64,000 nt of DNA, taken from contig NZ_MDKB01000006.1 of NCBI RefSeq assembly GCF_001715295.1, forward strand, positions 235,032 through 299,031. Reading direction: 5' to 3'. The translations under genes were made by a program, and so were the position numbers. This DNA comes from Streptomyces griseus (lineage in GTDB: Bacteria; Actinomycetota; Actinomycetes; Streptomycetales; Streptomycetaceae). Of the stretch, positions 17,617-26,486 are shown piece after piece (the stretch's first letter is position 1; each line of letters begins with the position of its first letter). The notes under the pieces were generated by a model that was not told the origin of the DNA, ran no database searches, and saw nothing but the letters and a program-made list of their open reading frames with translations.

Positions 17617-18024
17617 ATGCTGCGGGCCCTGATCTACCTTCTGCCGCTGGCACTGACGATCTACGCGTTCATCGACTGCCTGAACACCCCTGAGGACGAG
17701 GCCAGGCACCTGCCGAAACTGGCCTGGGTCTTCATCATCCTGCTGTTCTGGATCGTGGGTCCGATCGTCTGGTTCGCCGCGGGCAAAGTGCGCCACGTGC
17801 CCGCCGGGGGCCGTACGCCGTCCGAGTGGCACCGCCACCACCGCACCACCTGGGTGGCACCCGACGACAATCCGGAATTCCTGAAGGCGCTGCAGGAGGA
17901 GAACAAGAAGGACGAGTCCCTCCTCAAGGACTGGGAGGCGGACCTGCGCCGCCGCGAAGAGGAGATCAGGCGCCGTGAGGGCAACGCGGGACCGGGGGAG
18001 TCCGCTCCGCCCGCCACCTCCTGA
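17617..18024 (+). CDS. PLDc_N domain membrane protein
   Basis: A 135-residue protein with two N-terminal transmembrane helices (ALIYLLPLALTIYAFIDCL and LAWVFIILLFWIVGPIVWFA) matching the PLDc_N module found before cardiolipin synthase domains; here it stands alone. A cytoplasmic tail with a charged coiled-coil-like segment (KALQEENKKDESLLKDWEAD then LRRREEEIRRREG) follows. No phosphodiesterase domain is present. It is divergent from mqnL by 90 bp. Function is unknown; similar stand-alone proteins are common in Streptomyces. Confidence 0.8.
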   Translation: MLRALIYLLPLALTIYAFIDCLNTPEDEARHLPKLAWVFIILLFWIVGPIVWFAAGKVRHVPAGGRTPSEWHRHHRTTWVAPDDNPEFLKALQEENKKDESLLKDWEADLRRREEEIRRREGNAGPGESAPPATS

Positions 18025-18140
18025 GGGCCGTCCCACACCGCCCGGGCCCGCGCCGCTCCCGCCGCCCGGGCCCTCCCACTTCCGCGCGGGCCGGTCCGGC
18101 CGCAGCGCACGGCACGCGGGCACGGCGGCCGGCAGACGCT

Positions 18141-18581
18141 TCACGGGGACAGCAGCCGGCCCAGCCGGTCGAGCAGGGGCAGCAGCGCCGTCCGCTCCTG
18201 GGGGGTGAGGGCCTCCAGGGCACCGTGTACCACCCGCATCTCGGCTCGGATGCGGTGCGCCAGCTCGGTCCCCTCCGGGGTGCGGGCGGCCACCTTGGAG
18301 CGGCGGTCGCCCGGTGCGGGTGCCCGGGTGACCAGGCCGCGGCTCTCCATCCGCCCGATCAGCCCGGTGGCGTTCGAGGCGTCGCACACCAGGTGCCGGG
18401 CCAGGGCGCTCATGGGCATGGGCTCTCCGAGCGCGATCAGCGCGCGCGCCTGCGAGGTGCTCAGACCGTGCCGGGCCGCGACCGCGGTGAGGTCGTCGTG
18501 ATGACCGCGGACGACGAGCGCGAGGGGTTCCAGCAGCTCGTCCGGGGTAGGGACGGCGCGGGGTGCCGGTTCCGTCGTCAT
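18141..18581 (-). CDS. MarR family transcriptional regulator
   Basis: A 146-residue winged-helix regulator. The recognition region reads RHGLSTSQARALIALGEPMP then MSALARHLVCDASNATGLIG, and the wing is RMESRGLVTRAPAPGDRRSK, with the basic wing typical of the family. One cysteine (DASN-preceding Cys in the HTH) might permit redox sensing, but that is a guess. It is divergent from a DJ-1/aldehyde dehydrogenase pair with a dyad in between, the classic arrangement of a MarR repressor controlling a detoxification operon and itself. Confidence 0.87.
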   Translation of the reverse strand: MTTEPAPRAVPTPDELLEPLALVVRGHHDDLTAVAARHGLSTSQARALIALGEPMPMSALARHLVCDASNATGLIGRMESRGLVTRAPAPGDRRSKVAARTPEGTELAHRIRAEMRVVHGALEALTPQERTALLPLLDRLGRLLSP

Positions 18582-18650
18582 GGTCGGTCATCCTTCGATC
18601 GGTACGCGTGGTCCGGAAGCCTGGAAGAGACGCCACGCAGCCGCATTCAT

Positions 18651-18706
18651 TTGACATGCCCAACTTTTGGCAGTTACCTGGCTCCTGTTGCTTGAGCATA
18701 TCAAGC
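18651..18706 (+). promoter_or_regulatory. Promoter and MarR-type dyad before the DJ-1/ALDH operon
   Basis: TTGACA at 18651-18656 and TTACCT at 18674-18679 are spaced by 17 bp, a good housekeeping-type promoter pointing toward the DJ-1 gene. Just downstream, GCTTGA and TCAAGC (18690-18706) flank five A/T-rich bases, about 43 bp before the ATG: a plausible operator for the divergent MarR protein. Confidence 0.6.
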
Positions 18707-18748
18707 TTCCCCCGAGCACCACCTTCTTTGTCGTAGGGAGCACCCCCC

Positions 18749-19444
18749 ATGCCCTCCGTACTCTTCGTCCTCACCGGCGCCGACCACTGGACCCTCAAGG
18801 ACGGAACCGCCCACCCCACCGGCTTCTGGGCCGAGGAGCTGGCCGCCCCGCACCGCGTCTTCGCCCAGGCGGGCTTCGACATCACCATCGCCACCCCGGG
18901 CGGCGTCGCCCCGACCGTGGACGCCTCCAGCCTGGCCGCCGAGGTCAACGGCGGCCAGGAGCAGGCCGACGCCGTCGCCTCCTACCTCGCCTCGATCGAC
19001 GAGACACTCCGCATCCCCGCCCGGCTGGAGGACACCGTCCCCACCTCGTACGACGTCGTCTTCTACCCCGGCGGCCACGGCCCCATGGAGGACCTGGCCG
19101 TCAACGAGGCCTCCGGCCGGCTCCTGACCTCGGCGCTGGACTCGGGGATCCAGGTGGGCGTCCTGTGCCACGCCCCCGCCGCCCTGCTGCCCGCCCGTCG
19201 CGAGGACGGCAGCTGGCCCTTCGCCGACTACCGCATGACCGGTTTCAGCAACGTCGAGGAGACCCAGGCCGGCCTCGCGGACAAGGCGCCCTGGTTGCTG
19301 GAGGACCGGCTGACCGAGCTGGGTGCCCGCTACTCCGCCGGGGAGGCCTGGGGACCGCACACCGTGCACGACCGCAACCTGCACACCGGCCAGAACCCGG
19401 CCTCCTCCGAACAGCTGGCCCGCGAGATCCTGGAGGCCCTGTGA
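18749..19444 (+). CDS. Type 1 glutamine amidotransferase-like / DJ-1/PfpI family protein
   Basis: A 231-residue protein of the DJ-1/PfpI/Hsp31 class. The core reads FYPGGHGPMEDLAV with the conserved Gly-Gly-His-Gly, and the nucleophilic cysteine is in VGVLCHAPAALLPA (nucleophile elbow C-H-A-P-A). Relatives act as glyoxalases, deglycases or chaperones against reactive carbonyls. The stop overlaps the aldehyde dehydrogenase start (GTGA), so the two are coupled. With the MarR regulator this suggests an aldehyde or electrophile response; the true substrate is unknown. Confidence 0.87.
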   Translation: MPSVLFVLTGADHWTLKDGTAHPTGFWAEELAAPHRVFAQAGFDITIATPGGVAPTVDASSLAAEVNGGQEQADAVASYLASIDETLRIPARLEDTVPTSYDVVFYPGGHGPMEDLAVNEASGRLLTSALDSGIQVGVLCHAPAALLPARREDGSWPFADYRMTGFSNVEETQAGLADKAPWLLEDRLTELGARYSAGEAWGPHTVHDRNLHTGQNPASSEQLAREILEAL

Positions 19445-20760
19445 CCGTCGGCACCTCCGGGTCCGCGGCCGGTCTCGTCGCCCGCCTGCGCGCGGCCTTC
19501 CGCACCGGCCGCACCAGGGACCTCGACTGGCGCACCACGCAGCTGACCCGGTTGCGCGCCCTGCTCACCGAGCACGGCGACGAGCTCGCCGAGGCGCTCC
19601 ACGCCGACCTGGGCAAGAGCCGCAAGGAGGCGTACCGGACGGAGATCGACTTCACGGTGCGCGAGATCGACCACACCCTGGAGCGCCTCGCGGGCTGGCT
19701 GGAGCCCGAGCCGGCCCCCGTACCGGCGGCCCTCGCCGGGGCCACCGCCCACACGGTCCAGGACCCGCTCGGCGTCGTCCTCGTCATCGCTCCCTGGAAC
19801 TACCCGGTGCAGCTGCTGCTGGCGCCCCTCGTCGGAGCGCTCGCGGCGGGGAACGCCGTGGTCGTGAAGCCCAGCGAGCTGGCTCCCACGACCTCGGCGG
19901 CCGTGGCCCGGCTGCTGCCGGAGTACCTGGACACGGAGACGGTCGCCGTGGTGGAGGGTGCGGTTCCGGAGACCACCGCGCTGCTCGCCGAGCGCTTCGA
20001 CCACATCTTCTACACGGGCAACGGCACGGTCGGCCGGATCGTCATGGCCGCCGCGGCGAAGCACCTGACGCCGGTGACGCTGGAGCTGGGCGGCAAGTCG
20101 CCCGCCTTCGTGGACCGTGACACGGATCTGAGGACCGTGGCCTCCCGGCTCGTCTCCGGGAAGTTCCTCAACGCCGGCCAGACGTGTGTGGCCCCCGACT
20201 ACGTGCTGACGGATCCGGAGACCGCCGCCCCTCTGGCCGAGGCGCTCGCCGCGGCGGTCGAGGAGCGGTTCGGCCCCGACCCCTCCGCGTCCCCCGAGTA
20301 CGGCCGCATCGTGAACGGGCGTCACTTCGACCGGCTGGTGGGACTGCTGGACTCCGGCCGGACGGTGACGGGCGGCGCCCACGACCGCTCCGGGAAGTAC
20401 ATCGCGCCCACCGTGCTGGCCGACGTCTCCCCCGACGCCCCCGTCATGCGCGAGGAGATCTTCGGCCCGGTACTGCCGATCATCACGGTGGACGGCCTCG
20501 ACGAGGCCATCGGCTTCATCAACGACCGGGACAAGCCGCTGGCGCTGTACGCGTTCACGCACTCCCCCGCCGTACGCGACCGGCTGCTGACCGAGACCTC
20601 GTCGGGCGGGGTGGGCATGGGTCTGCCGCTGGCCCACCTGACCGTTTCGGACCTGCCGTTCGGCGGGGTCGGTGAGAGCGGCATGGGCAATTACCACGGC
20701 AGGTACTCGCTGGAGACGTTCAGCCACCGCAAGGCGGTCCTGGACACGCCACTGGGCTGA
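19441..20760 (+). CDS. Aldehyde dehydrogenase family protein (class 3-like)
   Basis: A 439-residue NAD(P)-dependent aldehyde dehydrogenase. IAPWNYPVQLLLAPLVGALA, the cofactor-lysine motif VVVKPSELAP, the general-base glutamate in LELGGKSPAFVD, and the catalytic cysteine in NAGQTCVAPDYVL are all present. REEIFGPVLPI and the late PFGGVGESGMGNYHG loop follow. The short length and lack of an N-terminal extension match class 3/fatty aldehyde types. It is translationally coupled to the DJ-1 gene and ends just before a very strong terminator. It likely oxidises toxic or lipid-derived aldehydes. Confidence 0.92.
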   Translation: MTVGTSGSAAGLVARLRAAFRTGRTRDLDWRTTQLTRLRALLTEHGDELAEALHADLGKSRKEAYRTEIDFTVREIDHTLERLAGWLEPEPAPVPAALAGATAHTVQDPLGVVLVIAPWNYPVQLLLAPLVGALAAGNAVVVKPSELAPTTSAAVARLLPEYLDTETVAVVEGAVPETTALLAERFDHIFYTGNGTVGRIVMAAAAKHLTPVTLELGGKSPAFVDRDTDLRTVASRLVSGKFLNAGQTCVAPDYVLTDPETAAPLAEALAAAVEERFGPDPSASPEYGRIVNGRHFDRLVGLLDSGRTVTGGAHDRSGKYIAPTVLADVSPDAPVMREEIFGPVLPIITVDGLDEAIGFINDRDKPLALYAFTHSPAVRDRLLTETSSGGVGMGLPLAHLTVSDLPFGGVGESGMGNYHGRYSLETFSHRKAVLDTPLG

Positions 20761-20770
20761 GCCCGATACG

Positions 20771-20818
20771 ACGCCGCGAGGGCGCGACCGCAGGTGTGCG
20801 GTCGCGCCCTCGCGGCGT
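20771..20818. terminator. Very strong bidirectional terminator (22-bp stem)
   Basis: Perfect 22-bp complementary arms, starting ACGCCGCGAGGGCGCGACCG, with a GGTG tetraloop. It lies 10 bp after the aldehyde dehydrogenase stop and 12 bp before the convergent ccsB stop, so it can serve both transcripts. Confidence 0.92.
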
Positions 20819-20829
20819 GTACGTCCCGG

Positions 20830-21909
20830 TCACACCCCGGCGTAGGAGTGCTTTCCGGTGACGAAGATGTTCACGCCGTAGTAGTTGAAGAGCCAGCAGC
20901 CGAAGGCGAGCAGCGCCAGGTAGGCCGCCTTGCGGCCCTTCCAGCCGGCCGTCGCGCGGGCGTGCAGGTAACTGGCGTACGCGACCCACGTGATGAAGGA
21001 CCAGACCTCCTTGGGGTCCCAGCCCCAGTAGCGGCCCCAGGCGTCGCCGGCCCAGATCGCGCCCGCGATGATCGTGAACGTCCACAGCGGGAAGACGGCC
21101 GCGTTGACCCGGTACGCGAACTTGTCGAGCGTCGCCGCGGCGGGCAGCCGCTCCAGGACGGACCGGGCGAAGGTGCCGGGCGTACCGCCGTTGGCGAGCT
21201 TGTTCTCGTAGCTGTCGCGGAACAGGTAGAGCAGCGTGCCGACCGCGCCGAGGTAGAAGACCGCGCCGCAGATGATGGCGGTGGAGACGTGGATCCACAG
21301 CCAGTAGGAGTCCAGGGCGGGTACCAGCTGGTCACTGGCGGTGTAGAGCGTGGTGGTGGCGATGCCCAGGTCCAGCAGGACCGTGGTGACCAGCATCAGC
21401 CCCAGCCACCGCACGTTCTTCTTCAGCGCCAGGAGGACGAGGTAGGCGCCGACGGCCACCGTGGAGAAGGTGATCGAGAACTCGTACATGTTGCCCCAGG
21501 GGGCGCGCTGCACCGACAGGGCGCGGGTGAGGACCCCGCCCGCCTCGACCGCGAAGGCCAGTACCGTCAGGGAGACCGCGATACGCCCCCACAGGTCACC
21601 CTTGAACGTGCCGCCCGCGGCACCCGGGCCGTCCGGGACGTCCCGGGTCCCGGCTGCGGAACGGGTGATGACCTCGGGGCGGTCCAGCACCGCGGTGCCT
21701 CCGCGCCGGGCGACCCGCACCTTCACCGGGGAAGCGGCGGCGGCCGGGGCGTTCAGCGCGGCGGCCGTACGGCCGACCTTGCTGCGGCTGCCGAAGACCC
21801 ACTCCGCGATGTGCGCGAAGAAGGCCAGGGTGTAGACGGCCATCGACGAGTAGATCAGCACATTGCTGGTGTGCGCCAGATTCTCGTTGGTTGCGGCGGC
21901 GAGATTCAC
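20830..21909 (-). CDS. ccsB: Cytochrome c biogenesis protein CcsB/CcsA-type
   Basis: A 359-residue multi-helix membrane protein of system II cytochrome c maturation, partner of ResB in exporting and attaching haem to apocytochrome c. The tryptophan-rich WWD-type haem-handling motif appears as WAGDAWGRYWGWDPKEVWSF, and conserved histidines occur in flanking helices (for example SYWLWIHVSTAIICGAVFYL). The start overlaps the resB stop (GTGA). This is the last gene of a resA-ccdA-resB-ccsB operon ending at a strong terminator. Confidence 0.94.
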   Translation of the reverse strand: MNLAAATNENLAHTSNVLIYSSMAVYTLAFFAHIAEWVFGSRSKVGRTAAALNAPAAAASPVKVRVARRGGTAVLDRPEVITRSAAGTRDVPDGPGAAGGTFKGDLWGRIAVSLTVLAFAVEAGGVLTRALSVQRAPWGNMYEFSITFSTVAVGAYLVLLALKKNVRWLGLMLVTTVLLDLGIATTTLYTASDQLVPALDSYWLWIHVSTAIICGAVFYLGAVGTLLYLFRDSYENKLANGGTPGTFARSVLERLPAAATLDKFAYRVNAAVFPLWTFTIIAGAIWAGDAWGRYWGWDPKEVWSFITWVAYASYLHARATAGWKGRKAAYLALLAFGCWLFNYYGVNIFVTGKHSYAGV

Positions 21910-23612
21910 TTCTCAGCCCCTTCGGCAGGTTCTTCGGAAGGTTGATCGGATCCGGACCCGGGCTCGGGCTCGGGTCCGGGAGCGGTGGGCGCTTCGGTGT
22001 GGAGTGCGAGCGCGAGGTCGCCCAGCTCCTCGGGGAGCTTCGCGGACTCGCTGCGGCCCAGGCCCGCCATCTCGACGACGGTGACACCGTCCGCGCCCCG
22101 CACGGCCCTGACCCAGACCCGGCGGCGCTGGATGAAGAGCGAACCGGCGAGACCGGCGATCGCGGCGACGGCACCCGCGAGCGCCCAGCCGCTGGCCGGC
22201 TGGCGGGAGATCTGGAAGCTGGCCCACTCCTCGACACCCTCGAAGGTGATGGAACCGGCGCCGTCGGGCAGCTTCATGGTCTCGCCGGGGCGCAGCCGCT
22301 TCTTGAGCTTGTCGCCGTTGCTGTCCTTGAACTCCGTCATCTTGGACGTGTCGAGCTGGTACACGTTCTGCGGCAGTCCGGAGTCGACGCCCAGGCTGCC
22401 GTGGTAGCCGTTGAGCGCGAGGACCGGGTAGTCGGCTCCGGGGAACTGCGAGAACATCGTCCCCTGGCCGTCACCGGCGAAGGTCGGGACGAAGAAGGCC
22501 TGGAAGCCCAGTTGGGTCTTCCTGCCGTTCCTGTCGCGGTAGCCGTCCATCACCTTGACCGCACCCGTGGAGGTGACGTTGTTGTCGATGGGCAGCAGGG
22601 GGACGGCGGTCCGGTAGACCTCCTTGCCCTTGCCGTCCTTGACGGAGAGGACGGGGGCGTAGCCGTGGGCGTTGAGGTAGACCTTCGTGCCGTCGACGAC
22701 GAGCGGCTGGTTGACCCGGATGACCTTCTTCCGCTCCTTGCCGTCCGCGCCCTCGGAGTACGTCACCCGGGCCTCGTAGGTGCGGGGCGTGCCACGCTGC
22801 GGGCCGCTGCGCTCGTACGTCCCGACGAAGTCGTCCAGGGTGAAGCTGAAGGGGGTCAGGTCCTCGGTGTCGAAGAGCGAACCGGACTTGAAGTCGTCGT
22901 ACTGGGTGAGGGTGTTGGAGAACCCGTCACCCTCGACGACCAGCTTGCCGCCCTCCGACTTGAACAGCTGCCCGCTCGCGAAGGCGACCAGCATGACGAT
23001 CAGGGCGACGTGGAAGAGGAGGTTGCCGGCCTCGCGGAGGTAGCCCTTCTCCGCGGCGACGGCGTCCCCGGCGACATGCGAGCGGAAGCGCCGTCCGCGC
23101 AGGACGGCGAGCGCGGCCTCATGGACCCGCTCGGGGTCCGCCTCGGTGCGCCAGGTGGCGTAGGCGGGCAGCCGGGTCAGCTTCTTCGGGGCGGCGGGCG
23201 GCCGGGCGCGCAGCTGGCCGACGAACTGGCCGGTGCGCGGGACGATGCAGCCGATCAGCGAGACGAACAGCAGGATGTAGATCGCGGAGAACCACACCGA
23301 GCTGTAGACGTCGAAGAACTGCAGCTTCTCGTAGAGCGGGCTGACGGTGGTGTGGGCCTCCTTGAAGGTCTGCACCTTCATCTCGTCCACGCTGTTCTGC
23401 GGGATCAGCGATCCCGGGACGGCACCCAGCGACAGCAGGAAGAGCAGGATCAGGGCGACCCGCATCGAGGTGAGCTGGCGCCAGAACCAGCGGGCCCAGC
23501 CGATGACGCCCATCGCGGGGACCGTGGCGGCGGATTCCTCACGCGGGGCGGTGGAGAGCTGTTCTCCGGCCCCGCCGAGGTCGCGCTCGTCCGTGGTGTT
23601 CAGGTTGCTCAT
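21906..23612 (-). CDS. resB: Cytochrome c biogenesis protein ResB
   Basis: A 568-residue membrane protein with three N-terminal helices (after QLTSMRVALILLFLLSLGAV), a large extracytoplasmic domain in the middle (around residues 210-480), and a final helix (GWALAGAVAAIAGLAGSLFI) followed by a cytoplasmic tail rich in Pro/Glu/Gly/Ser. With CcsB it forms the system II haem lyase. The acidic low-complexity C-terminus is a Streptomyces feature. It lies six bases after the ccdA stop and overlaps ccsB by four. Confidence 0.94.
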   Translation of the reverse strand: MSNLNTTDERDLGGAGEQLSTAPREESAATVPAMGVIGWARWFWRQLTSMRVALILLFLLSLGAVPGSLIPQNSVDEMKVQTFKEAHTTVSPLYEKLQFFDVYSSVWFSAIYILLFVSLIGCIVPRTGQFVGQLRARPPAAPKKLTRLPAYATWRTEADPERVHEAALAVLRGRRFRSHVAGDAVAAEKGYLREAGNLLFHVALIVMLVAFASGQLFKSEGGKLVVEGDGFSNTLTQYDDFKSGSLFDTEDLTPFSFTLDDFVGTYERSGPQRGTPRTYEARVTYSEGADGKERKKVIRVNQPLVVDGTKVYLNAHGYAPVLSVKDGKGKEVYRTAVPLLPIDNNVTSTGAVKVMDGYRDRNGRKTQLGFQAFFVPTFAGDGQGTMFSQFPGADYPVLALNGYHGSLGVDSGLPQNVYQLDTSKMTEFKDSNGDKLKKRLRPGETMKLPDGAGSITFEGVEEWASFQISRQPASGWALAGAVAAIAGLAGSLFIQRRRVWVRAVRGADGVTVVEMAGLGRSESAKLPEELGDLALALHTEAPTAPGPEPEPGSGSDQPSEEPAEGAEK

Positions 23613-23618
23613 GAAAAC

Positions 23619-24383
23619 TCAGATCCCCACCGTGAAGCCGTCGGACCAGACTCGCATCTCCTGGATGAGCGTGTCCCAGGCGCCCGTCAGCAGGAGCACC
23701 CCGGTCACGATCATCATGCCGCCGCCGATCCGCATGACCCAGGCGTAGTGGCGCTTGACCCAGCCGAACGCGCCGAGTGCCTTACGGAAGGCGACCGCCG
23801 CCAGGACGAAGGGGAGGCCGAGACCGACGCAGTACGCCACGGACAGGACGGCCCCGCGTCCGGCGGTCCCCTGCTGCATGGCCAGGGCCGTGACGGAGGA
23901 GAGGGTCGGCCCGAGGCAGGGCGTCCACCCGATCCCGAAGAGCGCGCCGAGTATCGGGGCTCCCAGCAGACCGGTCACGGGCTTCTTGTGGATACGGAAC
24001 TCACGCTGCGTCATCCAGGGCATCAGGCCCATGAAGAAGATCCCCATGAGGACCATCAGCACGCCCAGGACCTTGGTGAGGAGCGCGCTGTGCTCCAGGA
24101 AGTTCTGGCCGAAGTAGCCGAACAGCGCGCCGCCGGAGACGAAGACGACGGTGAAGCCGAGCACGAACAGCGAGGCGCCCGCGACCATCCGGCCGCGCCG
24201 GGCCTCCGCCAGGTCGGTGCCGCTGACGCCGGTGACGTAACTCAGATAGCCGGGCACGAGGGGCAGGACGCAGGGCGAGAAGAAGGAGACGAGGCCGGCG
24301 AGCAGGGCGATGGGCAGGGCGACCAGGAGGGCCCCGCTGAGGACGGTCTCGTTGTCCCCCGTGTACGCGGCGAGCTGGAACAC
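23619..24383 (-). CDS. ccdA: Thiol:disulfide interchange protein CcdA
   Basis: A 254-residue six-helix membrane protein that carries electrons from cytoplasmic thioredoxin to the extracytoplasmic thioredoxin ResA. The two redox cysteines are in FFSPCVLPLVPGYLSYVTG (helix 1) and GIGWTPCLGPTLSSV (helix 4), the standard pairing for the family. The GTG start lies just after the resA stop. Operon position supports the role in keeping apocytochrome c haem-binding cysteines reduced. Confidence 0.94.
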   Translation of the reverse strand: MFQLAAYTGDNETVLSGALLVALPIALLAGLVSFFSPCVLPLVPGYLSYVTGVSGTDLAEARRGRMVAGASLFVLGFTVVFVSGGALFGYFGQNFLEHSALLTKVLGVLMVLMGIFFMGLMPWMTQREFRIHKKPVTGLLGAPILGALFGIGWTPCLGPTLSSVTALAMQQGTAGRGAVLSVAYCVGLGLPFVLAAVAFRKALGAFGWVKRHYAWVMRIGGGMMIVTGVLLLTGAWDTLIQEMRVWSDGFTVGI

Positions 24384-24387
24384 CGGA

Positions 24388-24996
24388 TCACTTCTCCGCG
24401 ATCAGCGGGTCGATCATCTCGTGCAGCTTCTCCGCGTCGAGGCCGCCCAGCTTGCGGGCGGCGACCTTCCCCTGGCGGTCGATGACCACGGTCGAGGGGA
24501 TGGTCTGCAGGTTCAGGGTCCCCTTGGGGAAGCGGAGGATGAGCTTTCCGGTCGGGTCGTACAGACTCGGGTAGGTGACGCCGAAGTCCTTCTCGAAGTT
24601 GACCGCCAGGGACTTCTGGGTGTCCCGGGTGTTGATGCCGACGAACTGCACGCCCTGGCCCTCGGTCTCCGCGGCGACCTTGGTGAAGTGCTTGGCCTCC
24701 AGGCGGCAGGGCCCGCACCAGGAGCCCCAGACGTTCAGGACGACGACCTTGCCCTTGTAGTCGGCGACGTCGAGGGCCTTGCCGTCCAGAGTGGTGCCGT
24801 CGAGCTTCGGCGCGGCGGTGCGCTCGCCCTTGGCCACCGTGGAGATGCCGCCGCTGCCGGTGACGAAGTTCGTGTTACCGCCGCCGCCGGACTTGATGTC
24901 GTCCCCGCCGCACGCGGACAGCGTCAGGGCACCGGCCACCGCGGTGGCGGCGAGCAGGGTGAAGCGGCGTCGGGGTGCGCGGCGTCCAGAGCTCAT
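24388..24996 (-). CDS. resA: TlpA/ResA-type thioredoxin lipoprotein
   Basis: A 202-residue exported thiol-disulfide oxidoreductase. The signal peptide (RRRFTLLAATAVAGALTLSA) ends in an LSAC lipobox, so it should be a lipoprotein tethered outside the membrane. The thioredoxin active site is VWGSWCGPCRLEAKHF, and the cis-proline is in QTIPSTVVIDRQGKV. It would reduce apocytochrome c cysteines using electrons from CcdA. It is the first gene of the maturation operon, and the ATG with nearby purines fits. Confidence 0.93.
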   Translation of the reverse strand: MSSGRRAPRRRFTLLAATAVAGALTLSACGGDDIKSGGGGNTNFVTGSGGISTVAKGERTAAPKLDGTTLDGKALDVADYKGKVVVLNVWGSWCGPCRLEAKHFTKVAAETEGQGVQFVGINTRDTQKSLAVNFEKDFGVTYPSLYDPTGKLILRFPKGTLNLQTIPSTVVIDRQGKVAARKLGGLDAEKLHEMIDPLIAEK

Positions 24997-25063
24997 GTGA
25001 AAAGTTTCGCATGGCAGTTCCGGGGATCTTCCGCACCCCCCTCGATGCCCGTAAAGCCCCTTG

Positions 25064-26320
25064 TCAAGCCTGTTTAAAGAAGGCGTTCCAACCGCCGGCG
25101 GGGGCCTGACCGACCTCGAGCGTACGCAGTTTCGCGAGTACCGCCGGATCCTGGACGTCGAGCCAGTCGACGAACTGCCGGAATGAGACGAGGCGCACAT
25201 CCGGCTTGCCCGCGATCCTTTTGATCACTTCCTCGACGGCGTCCATGTAGATACCGCCGTTCCACTCCTCGAAATGGTTGCCGACGTAGAAAGGGGCGCG
25301 ATTCGTCTCGTAGGCGCGGTCGAAACCCGCGAGGTAGGCGTCGGTGGCCTGGGTACGCCAGCCGGGATAACGCGAGGGCATGCCGTTGGTCGAATTGTTC
25401 GACTGGTTGGCGAGGATGTTGTAGTCCATGGAAAGGACTTCGAAGGAGTGGCCGGGGAAGGGCACGCCCTGCAGGGGGAGGTCCCAGATCCCGTCGCGCT
25501 TCTCGGGCCACACCTGCAGGCCGCCGGGTGAGCTGGCGTCGTAGCGCCAGCCCAGCTGCTTCGCGGTGGGCAGGAGATTCTCCTGGCCGAGCAGACAGGG
25601 AGTGCGTCCGCCGACGAGTTCCTTGCGGTAGTCGAAGGGCAGCGGCTCGACGTCCTGCCAGCCGGTGTTCGTCCGCCATTCGGTGACGAAGGAGACCGCC
25701 TGCTCGATCTCGCTCTGCCATTGCGCGGGCGTCCAGTTCCCCACGGATCCGGAACCGCCGCAGAAATGCCCGTTGAAGTGGGTGCCGATCTCGTGCCCGT
25801 CGAGCCAGGCCTGCCGCACGTGGGTGAGGGTCTGCTTGACGTGGTCGTCGCTGAGGTAGCCGATGTCGGACGCGCCCCGGGGGTTGTTGGGCGGGCGGTA
25901 GAGCGACTTCTTCGACTCGGGCAGCACGTACAGCCCGGAGAGGAAGAAGGTCATCGCCGCATCGTGTTCCTTCGCGAGTTCCAGGAAGCGCGGGAAGAGG
26001 CCGTTGCCGACCTCTCCGGCCCCGTCCCAGGAAAAGATCACGAACTGCGGCGGCTTCTGGCCGGGTTCCAGCGGAACCGGCGCGGTGGGCTGATTCGGCT
26101 GCTTTCCGGTGTCGGCCGTGGAGCCGTCACCGATGAGCCTGACGTTCTTCTTGGGAGGGCCCCCGCCGTTCCCGTGGGTCCCCTTGTCCCCCTTGGGGCT
26201 CTTCTCGGGTCCCGGCCGTCCGTTGTCCGACGAGCCGAAGGAGCCGCAGCCGGCCATCGAGAGTGCGGCTGCGGCCCCGAGTCCCGCCCCGAGCAGGCCC
26301 CTTCGGTTGATGTCGCGCAT
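25064..26320 (-). CDS. Secreted lipoprotein, polysaccharide-deacetylase-like fold
   Basis: 418 residues. The N-terminus MRDINRRGLLGAGLGAAAAL then SMAGCG combines twin arginines with a lipobox, suggesting Tat-dependent export and lipidation. After a Pro/Gly/Lys-rich linker, FVIFSWDGAGEVGNGLFPRF and FLELAKEHDAAMTFFLSGLY resemble the NodB-type first strand (substrate F-D-D by S-W-D). GHEIGTHFNGHFCGG carries the H-x-x-x-H metal motif seen as GHEIGTH in deacetylases. FYVGNHFEEWNGG follows. It may modify cell-wall glycan, but key catalytic residues are only partly matched. It precedes the cytochrome c genes on the same strand. Confidence 0.75.
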   Translation of the reverse strand: MRDINRRGLLGAGLGAAAALSMAGCGSFGSSDNGRPGPEKSPKGDKGTHGNGGGPPKKNVRLIGDGSTADTGKQPNQPTAPVPLEPGQKPPQFVIFSWDGAGEVGNGLFPRFLELAKEHDAAMTFFLSGLYVLPESKKSLYRPPNNPRGASDIGYLSDDHVKQTLTHVRQAWLDGHEIGTHFNGHFCGGSGSVGNWTPAQWQSEIEQAVSFVTEWRTNTGWQDVEPLPFDYRKELVGGRTPCLLGQENLLPTAKQLGWRYDASSPGGLQVWPEKRDGIWDLPLQGVPFPGHSFEVLSMDYNILANQSNNSTNGMPSRYPGWRTQATDAYLAGFDRAYETNRAPFYVGNHFEEWNGGIYMDAVEEVIKRIAGKPDVRLVSFRQFVDWLDVQDPAVLAKLRTLEVGQAPAGGWNAFFKQA

Positions 26321-26421
26321 AGCGTCCCCATCTACGGTCGTTTTACCTCATTGCCATACAAACTGGCGAAGGCTTAGATGAGGCAACCAACACGACGGTT
26401 CCGCTGATAATCATAAAAGTT

Positions 26422-26436
26422 GTTACGCGATGTAAC
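26422..26436. promoter_or_regulatory. Small dyad upstream of the secreted lipoprotein gene
   Basis: GTTAC and GTAAC flank GCGAT about 100 bp upstream of the lipoprotein start, inside an unusually A/T-rich patch. It is a possible operator or promoter element; no regulator can be named. Confidence 0.35.
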
Positions 26437-26486
26437 CCTTACGGGTCCTCCACACAACGGCGGCCGGGACGCCGGGCGCAGGGGTC

